Source: DATKQY01 sp035532475
GTDB lineage: Bacteria > Actinomycetota > Acidimicrobiia > Acidimicrobiales > Bog-793
Assembly: GCA_035532475.1 (NCBI GenBank)
Contig: DATKQY010000014.1
Location: 1 to 29,897, forward strand
Reading direction: 5' to 3'
DNA: 29,897 nucleotides
In this document: in pieces, positions 24,671 to 29,897 of the stretch
Position numbering within the stretch: position 1 is the first letter of the stretch
Layout of the letters: each line of letters opens with the position of its first letter
Made by a program: the position numbers and the translations under genes
Notes under the pieces: model-generated
Seen by the model: the letters and a program-made list of their open reading frames with translations, nothing else
Database searches by the model: none
Told to the model about the DNA's origin: nothing

Positions 24671-24967
24671 TCGAGCGCCAGGGAAGGCTTCCCGACCAGC
24701 CGCGAATAGGCCCTTGAGCGACCCCTGCGCGCCAAGGCCGATCGCGAGTGCCTCAGGGCGCGCCGGCGCGCTTGCCGGGATCAGGCAGAAGACTCCAGCG
24801 ACGGCCGTCATGGACAGCACGACGAATGCCTTGCGGAGCAAACGCCGGCGCGACAACACGAAAGCGTCATCAATGGCGGCTTGGGCGAAGTCGGGTAGTA
24901 CATAGACGACGAACGCGGCGACGAACCCGCCCAGGCATCCCCAGCCGTAAGCCTGAGCTACCGTCAC
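24668..24967 (-). CDS. Hypothetical small membrane protein, 99 residues
   Basis: From GTG 24967 the protein has an N-terminal helix (GWGCLGGFVAAFVVYVLPDF, about 8-27), a basic loop SRRRLLRK, a second helix (about 47-66) and a C-terminal segment ALAIGLGAQGSLKGLF. This layout resembles short membrane proteins found on actinobacterial mobile elements, but I cannot assign a family. TAGCCT lies 8 bases before GTG, suggesting leaderless expression. It is the first gene of the island. Confidence 0.5.
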   Translation of the reverse strand: MTVAQAYGWGCLGGFVAAFVVYVLPDFAQAAIDDAFVLSRRRLLRKAFVVLSMTAVAGVFCLIPASAPARPEALAIGLGAQGSLKGLFAAGREAFPGAR

Positions 24968-25365
24968 GTCGCCGCAGGCTACAACGCCCGCGATGCCTTA
25001 TCGCGGCTTTGCGTCCTGCCGAGATCCCGGTCGACGCTCAAAGATCGAGCCGCCGCCAGCAGCAAGAAAGGCGAAGGCGTCGTGGAGATATGTAGACCAC
25101 CGCGGCACGCCGTGGTGCCGCCGCGTCTCACGGTCAACGGTCGGCGGCCGGCCCGTGGCAGTGACCCGTCCCTGCGATGTCGACGAAGCCGTCAGGATCG
25201 ACACTGAACCTTCCTCACGTCCCAGCATCGTGGCGTACGCCCAGCATACGCACCTAGATGCCACTTTGTATACCCCCGAACAGGGGGAATGATGCATGAC
25301 GACAGCTCAGTTCCGCAAGAGCCAGAGGTCCCGATGTCCATTGACGTACCCTCCAATTGATCTTC
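24968..25365. other. Gap in the island without a convincing gene
   Basis: Open frames of about 99 codons exist on both strands (24993-25292 plus, 24998-25297 minus), but neither has a good ribosome binding site or recognisable domain. The minus-strand frame from ATG 25228 (76 residues) is the more protein-like of the two. This could be a decayed gene. Confidence 0.4.
24976..24981 (-). promoter_or_regulatory. Candidate -10 box for small membrane protein gene
   Basis: TAGCCT on the minus strand, 8 bases before GTG 24967. Weak support alone; included because the pattern recurs. Confidence 0.3.
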
Positions 25366-25674
25366 TCACGCGCTCGCTCTCCGCATCGCGCGCCGCTCCT
25401 GCGCCGTGGTCCCACCCCAGCAGCCCCGCAGGGTCGGGTCGGCCAGCGCGAACGATAGGCACTCCTCGCGCACGCAGCACCGCCGGCACGTCGCTTTCGG
25501 GTCGTACGTCGGCCCCTCACGGCTCGGGATGAACGCCTCGGTGCCGAATCCCCGGCAGCGGGCCTTCGCGTGCCACGCGGGCCGTCGTAGCAGCTCCTCG
25601 AGGCTTGGCAGCTCGCCGAGGTCGTCGGGAGTGCAGCCGGCGTCGCCGAGGATCGTCGCGGTGGCGAGGGTCAC
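25366..25674 (-). CDS. WhiB-family iron-sulfur regulator
   Basis: The 102-residue protein has the WhiB cysteine pattern C40, C63-x2-C66-x5-C72 that ligates a [4Fe-4S] cluster, preceded by ARCRG and followed by the turn GCWGGTTAQERR, where typical WhiB proteins have G-[VI]-WGG. A basic C-terminus RRAMRR completes the domain. WhiB-like proteins bind sigma factor region 4 and respond to redox signals; phage- and island-borne copies can repress host whiB functions. GTG 25674 overlaps the stop of the upstream HTH gene (GTGA), so the two are one operon driven by the promoter at 25909-25881. An extra Cys67 next to C66 is unusual. Confidence 0.85.
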   Translation of the reverse strand: MTLATATILGDAGCTPDDLGELPSLEELLRRPAWHAKARCRGFGTEAFIPSREGPTYDPKATCRRCCVREECLSFALADPTLRGCWGGTTAQERRAMRRASA

Positions 25675-25874
25675 TTGAGGCGCCCTGTCTCCCGAGCCCA
25701 TCGCTCGACGTCGGTCCGGTCCCAAATGCGCATCCCGCGCAGCACGCCCACGGGTTCGGGGAACTTCGGGTCCGTCTTCGTGATCTTGTCGACGCGCTGC
25801 CGACTCACGCGCAGGAGGGCCGCGATCTCGGCGGCGGACATCAGGTCCATGTCTCCAACGGTAGCTGTTGACAT
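25671..25874 (-). CDS. Excisionase/AlpA-like helix-turn-helix protein
   Basis: The 67-residue protein contains a MerR-like HTH: MSAAEIAALLRVSRQRVDKI (residues 12-31), followed by FPEPVGVLRGMRIWDRTDVERWA, the wing typical of HTH_17/excisionase-like proteins. These control excision or early transcription of prophages and integrative elements. ATG 25874 sits 6 bases after a TAGGAT -10 box, so the message is probably leaderless; ATG at residue 9 is an alternative. It is cotranslated with the whiB-like gene. Its own operator may be the dyad covering its promoter. Confidence 0.75.
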   Translation of the reverse strand: MSTATVGDMDLMSAAEIAALLRVSRQRVDKITKTDPKFPEPVGVLRGMRIWDRTDVERWARETGRLK

Positions 25875-25896
25875 CGTGACATCCTAGGTTTAGGGT
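25868..25896 (+). promoter_or_regulatory. Face-to-face promoter of the orphan helical gene
   Basis: TTGACA (25868-25873), a 17-base spacer and TAGGGT (25891-25896) on the plus strand. It overlaps the minus-strand promoter almost completely, and both lie in a dyad whose arms are GTTGACA (25867-25873) and TGTCAAC (25904-25910). Confidence 0.65.
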
Positions 25897-25909
25897 GACA
25901 CTGTGTCAA
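25881..25909 (-). promoter_or_regulatory. Promoter of the HTH-whiB operon
   Basis: TTGACA (25909-25904), a 17-base spacer and TAGGAT (25886-25881) on the minus strand, with ATG 25874 6 bases downstream. Both hexamers are near consensus. Confidence 0.7.
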
Positions 25910-25975
25910 CAGTGCTCCGGCCAGCGGGCAAGGCCGGCCGGAGCTGCCAGCACCTACTACCAGGAGGCACTGACG

Positions 25976-26413
25976 ATGACGAAGCTAAGCGATGAGAACG
26001 GCGGCGCGGTGGATCAGAGCGTGCTCACCATGGAGATGCTGCACGTGCGCTTGCGGACGGTCGAGGCGCAGGTGATGACGCTCGCTCACCAGCTCGAGGG
26101 GCACCTGCCGGCCCTGCGGCTCTCGGCGCGCATCGGCGAGTACACCGGGCGGAGCGTCGAGCACCGGCTGCACGACCTCGAATCGCTCATGCTCCGGCAG
26201 GCCAGCCTCGCCGACGAGCGCCTGAACCACGGGTGCATGTTGGACGCGCGCACCGGGACGGAGAGCTTCGCCGAGGACCTGGTCGGGATGGCACGCGACG
26301 ACGTCAAGTGTGCGAAGACGCCTGAGGAGCGCCAGCGGGCGACCGAGATCCTGGACGCGGCCGATGCGCTGGTGAGCGATTCCGCCGCGCCCGTACCACT
26401 CGGAAAGGTCTAG
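25976..26413 (+). CDS. Hypothetical helical protein, 145 residues
   Basis: The start ATG 25976 has an AGGAGG ribosome binding site 8-9 bases upstream and follows an approximately 70-base leader from the plus-strand promoter. The sequence is soluble, acidic and predicted mostly helical; residues 20-85 have heptad-like Leu/Val spacing (LRTVEAQVMTLAHQLEGHL) suggesting a coiled coil. I do not recognise a family. A good terminator follows. Its promoter is interlocked with that of the HTH-whiB operon, so its expression should be anticorrelated with that operon. Confidence 0.7.
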   Translation: MTKLSDENGGAVDQSVLTMEMLHVRLRTVEAQVMTLAHQLEGHLPALRLSARIGEYTGRSVEHRLHDLESLMLRQASLADERLNHGCMLDARTGTESFAEDLVGMARDDVKCAKTPEERQRATEILDAADALVSDSAAPVPLGKV

Positions 26414-26444
26414 CGTCGCTCAGGCGCAATCGTAGGGGACGATC

Positions 26445-26477
26445 CGGCCCCGCTGCCTTTGGGTAGCGGGGCCGTTT
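26445..26477 (+). terminator. Rho-independent terminator
   Basis: CGGCCCCGCT (26445-26454) pairs perfectly with AGCGGGGCCG (26465-26474) around a 10-base loop, followed by TTT. It lies 32 bases after the stop of the orphan helical gene and also faces the minus-strand fragment. Confidence 0.75.
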
Positions 26478-26485
26478 CGCGTCAG

Positions 26486-26566
26486 TCAGTCGACCAGGTA
26501 GGTGATGTTGTCGAGGAAAGTGGAATACGTGTTCTGCTGAGGCTGGACGACGCCGTTCGTTGCCAC
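26486..26566 (-). pseudogene. Short coding-like fragment, possible phage gene remnant
   Basis: The minus-strand frame 26623-26486 reads like a protein C-terminus (Thr-rich, then TYSTFLDNITYLVD, stop), with no frame upstream because TAA precedes it. Only a GTG at 26566 could start it, giving 26 residues. It follows the PH-like gene directly. It may be a remnant of a larger gene or a tiny peptide. Confidence 0.3.
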
Positions 26567-26627
26567 GATGACTTCCCCCGTGGTGGTCGTAGCGCCAGAG
26601 GTCTGGCACGGGATCTGCGCCTGTTAG

Positions 26628-27548
26628 CTACTCCTTGCCCCAAACAGCGCGGATCGTCTCGTAGTCCAGAATCTTCGGTGGGCCGAAGGGCCGGTCGCGC
26701 CAGGACAGCCAGATGAGAGGGAGGCCGACGAGCTCGAGTTCGCTCTCAAGGAGCGGCATCCAGCGCTGTTCGCCGACGACCGCGCCGAAGTTATCGTCAC
26801 TCTCGTCAATCAGCGGTTCAGTGTCCGGCGCGCAGAACATATGACGCTGGTTGGGCCCGCTGCGACACAACATGACTGACGGTGTCGGCCGGTCGAGGTC
26901 GTTGCAGCACATTGGACAACTCGTCCATGTGGTCACATCGGCCGACGCGGCCCGGAACCGCTCAAGAGCGTGCCGTTTGTCGTCATCGTCATGGGCGCCC
27001 GCGTGGCCAGTGCGCGCCAAGATGCTCGTACGCGCCGTCTCCTGGTCAAGTACGTCAAGGAAGACGAATGTGGCATCCAGCTCTCCGGTTGGGTTGAACC
27101 GCCGGAGCTCAGTAGGGAAATCGCGCGGTCGGTAGGTGATGGTGAGTCCCTTGGCACTGAAGGAGTCGTCCTCGCTATCCATCGATCCACCGCTCACGGA
27201 GACGACGTCAGCGTAGGAAAGGGAAACCGGACTCTCGAATCTCGGCGCCACGCTCCAGATGAGACCCATGTCGGTCACCAACAGGTACGCGGGCTCGAAG
27301 TGTTCTGGTAGCACCTGATACAGGACGGTCAGTTCCTGACGAACGCTCTCATCTCGCCGAAACTTCGCTTCGGTGAATGGCCGAGCGAGGTTGCCGTACG
27401 CCTGCTCGAGTGCGAGGTCCCTGGGCGTGCCGATGTCGAGCAGACGCTTGAGCTCAGCCTGTAACTGTTGCTCCTGTCGCCGCCATTCCTGCTCCGCCTC
27501 AGCGTCGCCTTGGGCCATGAGCTGGCGCATCAGCTTCTTCTTCCGCAT
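26628..27548 (-). CDS. Uncharacterised protein with PH-like segment and Cys cluster
   Basis: The 306-residue protein starts with a very basic, coiled-coil-like helix (residues 1-40, rich in Lys, Arg, Gln and Glu). Residues 85-145 show a strand-rich pattern with YLLVTDMGLIWSV and a D-V-x-S-V turn, as in bacterial PH-like domains. C211, C214, C228 and C239 (CPMC, then C-x10-C) could form a zinc ribbon. The C-terminal 60 residues are acidic then hydrophobic, ending in LDYETIRAVWGKE. No family recognised. ATG 27548 sits 6 bases after TAGCCT. GC content is lower than in the flanking chromosome, consistent with transfer. A defence or phage-related role is speculation. Confidence 0.7.
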   Translation of the reverse strand: MRKKKLMRQLMAQGDAEAEQEWRRQEQQLQAELKRLLDIGTPRDLALEQAYGNLARPFTEAKFRRDESVRQELTVLYQVLPEHFEPAYLLVTDMGLIWSVAPRFESPVSLSYADVVSVSGGSMDSEDDSFSAKGLTITYRPRDFPTELRRFNPTGELDATFVFLDVLDQETARTSILARTGHAGAHDDDDKRHALERFRAASADVTTWTSCPMCCNDLDRPTPSVMLCRSGPNQRHMFCAPDTEPLIDESDDNFGAVVGEQRWMPLLESELELVGLPLIWLSWRDRPFGPPKILDYETIRAVWGKE

Positions 27549-27554
27549 GGACAG

Positions 27555-27560
27555 AGGCTA
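27555..27560 (-). promoter_or_regulatory. Candidate -10 box for PH-like protein gene
   Basis: TAGCCT on the minus strand, exactly 6 bases before ATG 27548, with no ribosome binding site. Confidence 0.45.
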
Positions 27561-27692
27561 GAGCGGGCCGCTGTCACATGCGTCGGGAGTGAGTGCAGTC
27601 TCATGTACCAGGCCAGCCCCAACTAGCGCGGACAAGGCGATGGCGCACCATCCCATAAGCGCCGTTCGGGGCGTAGCAACTACCGCGAGCAC
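27558..27692 (-). CDS. Possible small membrane protein, 44 residues
   Basis: A frame from GTG 27692 encodes a hydrophobic helix (ALMGWCAIALSALVGAGL, about residues 11-28) and a polar tail containing a Cys. Its stop TAG overlaps the -10 box of the next gene. There is no clear ribosome binding site. Codon bias is weak, so this is a tentative call. Confidence 0.3.
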   Translation of the reverse strand: MLAVVATPRTALMGWCAIALSALVGAGLVHETALTPDACDSGPL

Positions 27693-27775
27693 GAGCGAGG
27701 GCGGGCCACCGGACCCCGCTCCCCAGATCCGGAGAGCCCGATTAGCGGGCCTCCTGAGCGATCCTGGAGGGAGCT

Positions 27776-27807
27776 ACGGCCCCTGGTGCTTCGGTGCTAG
27801 GGGCCGT
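27776..27807 (-). terminator. Hairpin after tail-fibre fragment
   Basis: ACGGCCCCT (27776-27784) pairs with AGGGGCCGT (27799-27807), a perfect 9-bp stem with a 14-base loop. On the minus strand it lies 8 bases after the stop of the tail-like gene. Confidence 0.55.
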
Positions 27808-27814
27808 GTCGCGC

Positions 27815-28183
27815 TCAAGTGTCGACGAAGTAGCTCTCGCCGCTCAGAGTCAGCACGTGGACATCCATTGCGACGAGGGTGCCGTCCGTGTCGACGTAGG
27901 CCACCGGGCCGGCGGCACGGCTTGGGGCATGGATGCCCGTTGGATGATGCTGCGAGAGCCAATGGCGTTGCCACGGCCGGTAGCCGGCGGCGAAGGTCAG
28001 GGCAGGCACGCCAGCCGTACCGGGCCAGAGCTGACCGCGAAGGAACATCTGATTGTTGATCAGGCGGTAAGCGGGCGGGTCCTGGTCGGTGGCGTTCGTG
28101 CGCGGCGTCCATAAGCTGCCGAGCACGGAGCAGCCGGTCGAGCTCGCTGTCGTCGAGATGAGCACCCAGCCGGAATCGGCCAT
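27815..28183 (-). pseudogene. Phage tail-fibre/receptor-binding protein, C-terminal fragment
   Basis: The 122-residue frame resembles the end of actinophage minor tail proteins. A W-x-P region leads to YRLINNQMFLRGQLW, the Y-R-x-x-N-x-x-x-L-R-G element, followed by a GYRP motif, then a strand with a DTDGTLVAMD turn, and a final LSGESYF like the usual L-x-G-[IV]-x-[FY] ending. Such domains are preceded by long N-terminal parts; here only the C-terminal piece remains. The frame stays open upstream of ATG 28183 to the edge of the IS element at 28232, so the insertion probably cut the gene. A hairpin follows the stop. Confidence 0.6.
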
Positions 28184-28231
28184 CTGATTGCCTGCCTTCT
28201 CTATGAAGGTCCCGGCCCGGGAGGGGAAAGG

Positions 28232-28257
28232 AGGGCGGATTCAACCGGTGAGCGCAA
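28232..28257 (+). repeat. IS30 left inverted repeat
   Basis: AGGGCGGATTCAA (first 13 bases) is matched exactly in inverted orientation by the right end; the inner 13 bases match at nine positions, including GCGCAA. The transposase stop codon lies inside this repeat. Confidence 0.7.
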
Positions 28258-29386
28258 AAAGCTCGGCGAGCTTCTCCGATGGTGTCATATAGCCGAGGGT
28301 CTTGCGCGGACGGCCGTTGAGGCTGGCCGCGAAGCGGGCGAGGTCTTCGGCGCTGTGCACCGAAAGGTCGGTGCCCTTCGGCATGTACTGGCGAAGGAGC
28401 CCGTTGGTGTTCTCGTTCGATCCGCGCAGCCAGGGCGAGTGCGGGTCGCAGAAGTAGATCTGGATGCCGGTGTCGATGGTGAAGCGCTCGTGGCTCGACA
28501 TCTCCTTGCCCTGATCCCAGGTGATCGAACGGCGCAATGCCTCGGGCAGCGTGCAGATCGCCTCCTTCATCGCCGCATTGACCTTCTCGGCCTCGCGCCC
28601 GTCAGGGAGGTGGAGGAGGAGCACGAAGCGGGTCGTGCGCTCGACAAGGGTGCCGACGGCGGAGCGATTGTTCGCGCCGATGATGAGGTCGCCCTCCCAG
28701 TGCCCGGGCACGGCGCGGTCCTCTACCTCGGCCGGGCGCTCGGAGATCATGACCTTGTTCGGGATCTGCCCGCGGTTCTCGATGCGGCTGCGCGGCCGTC
28801 GGCGCGCCCGACCGGTTCTCAAGCACCGGTGCAGCTCGCGGCGGAGCTCACCACGGCCCTGGACGAACAGCGACTGGTAGATCGTCTCGTAGCTCACCCA
28901 CATCATCGGATCGTCGGGGAACTCGGTGCGCAAGGAGTTGGCGATCTCTTCCGGCGACCACCACAGCTCGAGCCGCCTCGTCACCTCGACGACGAGCGGT
29001 GCATGGCTGAGCTTGGTGGCCTTCGGCCGCCGAGCCTGCTCACGAGCCCTGCGATGTGCCTGCCAGCCCGCATAGCCGGTGCGGCCGCCGCTGGCGGCAA
29101 CCTCGCGAGAGATCGTTGACACGGACCGTCCGAGTGAGCCCGCGATCGTGGTGAAGCTCTCGCAGCGTTCTAACCCCGCACGGATCTCCTCACGCTCATG
29201 ATGCGACAGGCGACCGGGGGCTGGTGTCCATTCGGTCGGCGGCGCGGGTGCCGGCACTCGGACCAAGATGTTCGAAGCCGCGTGCTTCGAGCACTCGACC
29301 ATCCGGCCGATTTCACGCAGGGAATGCCCCAACGCTGCGAGGCGATGAACCTCCCGTTCGATCTCTGCTGACAGCCGCTTCGGCAC
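28241..29386 (-). CDS. IS30-family transposase
   Basis: The 381-residue transposase begins at GTG 29386, preceded by GAGGAGG 7 bases upstream. An N-terminal HTH (residues 5-40, SLREIGRMVECSKHAASNI), a second HTH_38 (about 58-95) and a DDE integrase core follow. The catalytic residues are D233 in GHWEGDLIIG, D291 in TWDQGKEM and E325 in NENTNGLLRQYMPKG. The C-terminus NGRPRKTLGYMTPSEKL is the IS30 hallmark. Everything needed looks intact. The frame is open upstream to TTG 29542 and ATG 29509, but these lie outside the right inverted repeat and code for Arg-rich sequence, so they are rejected. Confidence 0.92.
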   Translation of the reverse strand: MPKRLSAEIEREVHRLAALGHSLREIGRMVECSKHAASNILVRVPAPAPPTEWTPAPGRLSHHEREEIRAGLERCESFTTIAGSLGRSVSTISREVAASGGRTGYAGWQAHRRAREQARRPKATKLSHAPLVVEVTRRLELWWSPEEIANSLRTEFPDDPMMWVSYETIYQSLFVQGRGELRRELHRCLRTGRARRRPRSRIENRGQIPNKVMISERPAEVEDRAVPGHWEGDLIIGANNRSAVGTLVERTTRFVLLLHLPDGREAEKVNAAMKEAICTLPEALRRSITWDQGKEMSSHERFTIDTGIQIYFCDPHSPWLRGSNENTNGLLRQYMPKGTDLSVHSAEDLARFAASLNGRPRKTLGYMTPSEKLAELFALTG

Positions 29387-29437
29387 CCCGTGGCCTCCTC
29401 GATGAGCTCGCCAGACGATGGCTTGCTCGTCGAGAAA

Positions 29438-29463
29438 TTGCGCGGACCCCTTGAATCCGCCCT
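29438..29463 (-). repeat. IS30 right inverted repeat
   Basis: Read on the minus strand it starts AGGGCGGATTCAA, identical to the left end for 13 bases, then diverges at a few inner positions before GCGCAA. Confidence 0.7.
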
Positions 29464-29546
29464 GCCACTGCGGCGGCGAACGGTGACGCGACGACGTTGG
29501 CCGTGACATTCGTCGTCGCTTCCGCCGCCGAGCAGGGGGCAATCCA

Positions 29547-29897
29547 GTGAGACGACGCGCTCAGTCGCCGAGGTGTGCTGCACCCTTCAAGTGCCGGAGC
29601 ACAGTCGCCGCAGAGGGATACTGGTGCGACCCGTGCCAGATACTTGCGACCCGCTCAAGGAACATCGGCAAGGCGGTGGCGTTGGCCATGGTGCCCAACC
29701 TCCATCCAGGCTGGCAGGCGATGTTGCTCAACGCCGCCGCGCCGATCGTCCGCATGAAACTCTCCGAGCGAGGCGACGTTGACTATCGGATTCGGCGCCA
29801 GCTCCTTCGGGATTCGGACCCAATGGTCGTCTGCGTCTCGGCCCGACAGCCCGGGAATGACCCAGCGCAGCTGTACAGACTGCTCGATGGGGCCCCA
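29547..29897 (+). CDS. Possible Cys-rich protein, N-terminal part, runs off the window
   Basis: From GTG 29547 a frame stays open to the last base (117 codons). An AGGGGG ribosome-binding-like site lies 7 bases upstream. The N-terminus is basic and holds four cysteines (RCAAPFKCRS and GYWCDPC) that could bind zinc, followed by an amphipathic helix and a charged region with KLSERGDVDYRIRRQLLRDS. Frames on the minus strand are also open here, so the call is uncertain. No family is recognised. Confidence 0.4.
   Translation, partial: MRRRAQSPRCAAPFKCRSTVAAEGYWCDPCQILATRSRNIGKAVALAMVPNLHPGWQAMLLNAAAPIVRMKLSERGDVDYRIRRQLLRDSDPMVVCVSARQPGNDPAQLYRLLDGAP

Larger units (their letters stand above)
28232..29463 (-). 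mobile_element. IS30-family insertion sequence
   Basis: A 1232-base element bounded by imperfect inverted repeats of about 26 bases and carrying one transposase gene. No target duplication longer than two bases is evident, so the boundaries are accurate only to a few bases. It abuts the tail-fibre fragment. Confidence 0.75.

Noticed and set aside
25867..25910. Dyad as a CRISPR or IS end
   Set aside because: It is single-copy, and both arms are explained as -35 hexamers of opposed promoters.
29387..29542. Longer N-terminus of the IS30 transposase from TTG 29542 or ATG 29509
   Set aside because: These starts lie beyond the right inverted repeat and encode Arg-rich sequence; GTG 29386 inside the element has a strong ribosome binding site.

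Overview
The window is GC-rich DNA from a member of the Actinomycetota. Evidence for this is an Lsr2 tail at the left edge, a WhiB-type iron-sulfur protein, a DevR/DevS-like two-component pair, a DUF3817 membrane protein and many apparently leaderless GTG/ATG starts placed 6-8 bases after a TANNNT box. A deep-branching class such as Acidimicrobiia is possible, but the sequence alone does not settle it.

Bases 1-24544 look like ordinary chromosome. From left to right: the Lsr2 C-terminus; a SAM-dependent methyltransferase; a CD-NTase-fold protein that has lost key catalytic residues; a 54-residue membrane peptide; and a long minus-strand cluster running from a branched-chain-amino-acid-type ABC transporter (binding protein, two permeases, two ATPases; 9813 down to 4628) into a kynureninase (4544 down to 3324). 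The transporter genes overlap by 1-4 bases, and a strong 17-bp hairpin sits between the binding-protein gene and the first permease. Next come a conserved pair of small membrane proteins, a response regulator with its histidine kinase, a DEDDh exonuclease, and a GntR/UTRA regulator overlapping a YeiH-type exporter. A 632-base spacer separates the regulator from glpD-glpK (glycerol 3-phosphate dehydrogenase and glycerol kinase). An MFS transporter, a flavin disulfide-type oxidoreductase, a potassium-channel-like protein with an altered filter, and an orphan glycine-betaine-type binding protein follow.

Bases from about 24545 to the right edge look like a mobile or prophage-derived island: smaller genes, less extreme base composition, an excisionase-like HTH gene overlapping a whiB-like gene, a helical orphan protein with a good terminator, a protein with a PH-like segment and a Cys cluster, a phage tail-fibre C-terminal fragment, and a complete IS30-family element (about 28232-29463) abutting that fragment. 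The HTH-whiB pair and the orphan gene are driven by two textbook promoters (TTGACA, 17 bases, TAGGNT) that overlap face to face inside a 44-base dyad.

The most interesting items are the catalytically degenerate CD-NTase-like protein, the interlocked promoter switch of the island, the PH-like/Cys-cluster protein, and the coupling of an amino-acid ABC transporter to kynureninase. No tRNA, rRNA, CRISPR array or intact integrase was seen.
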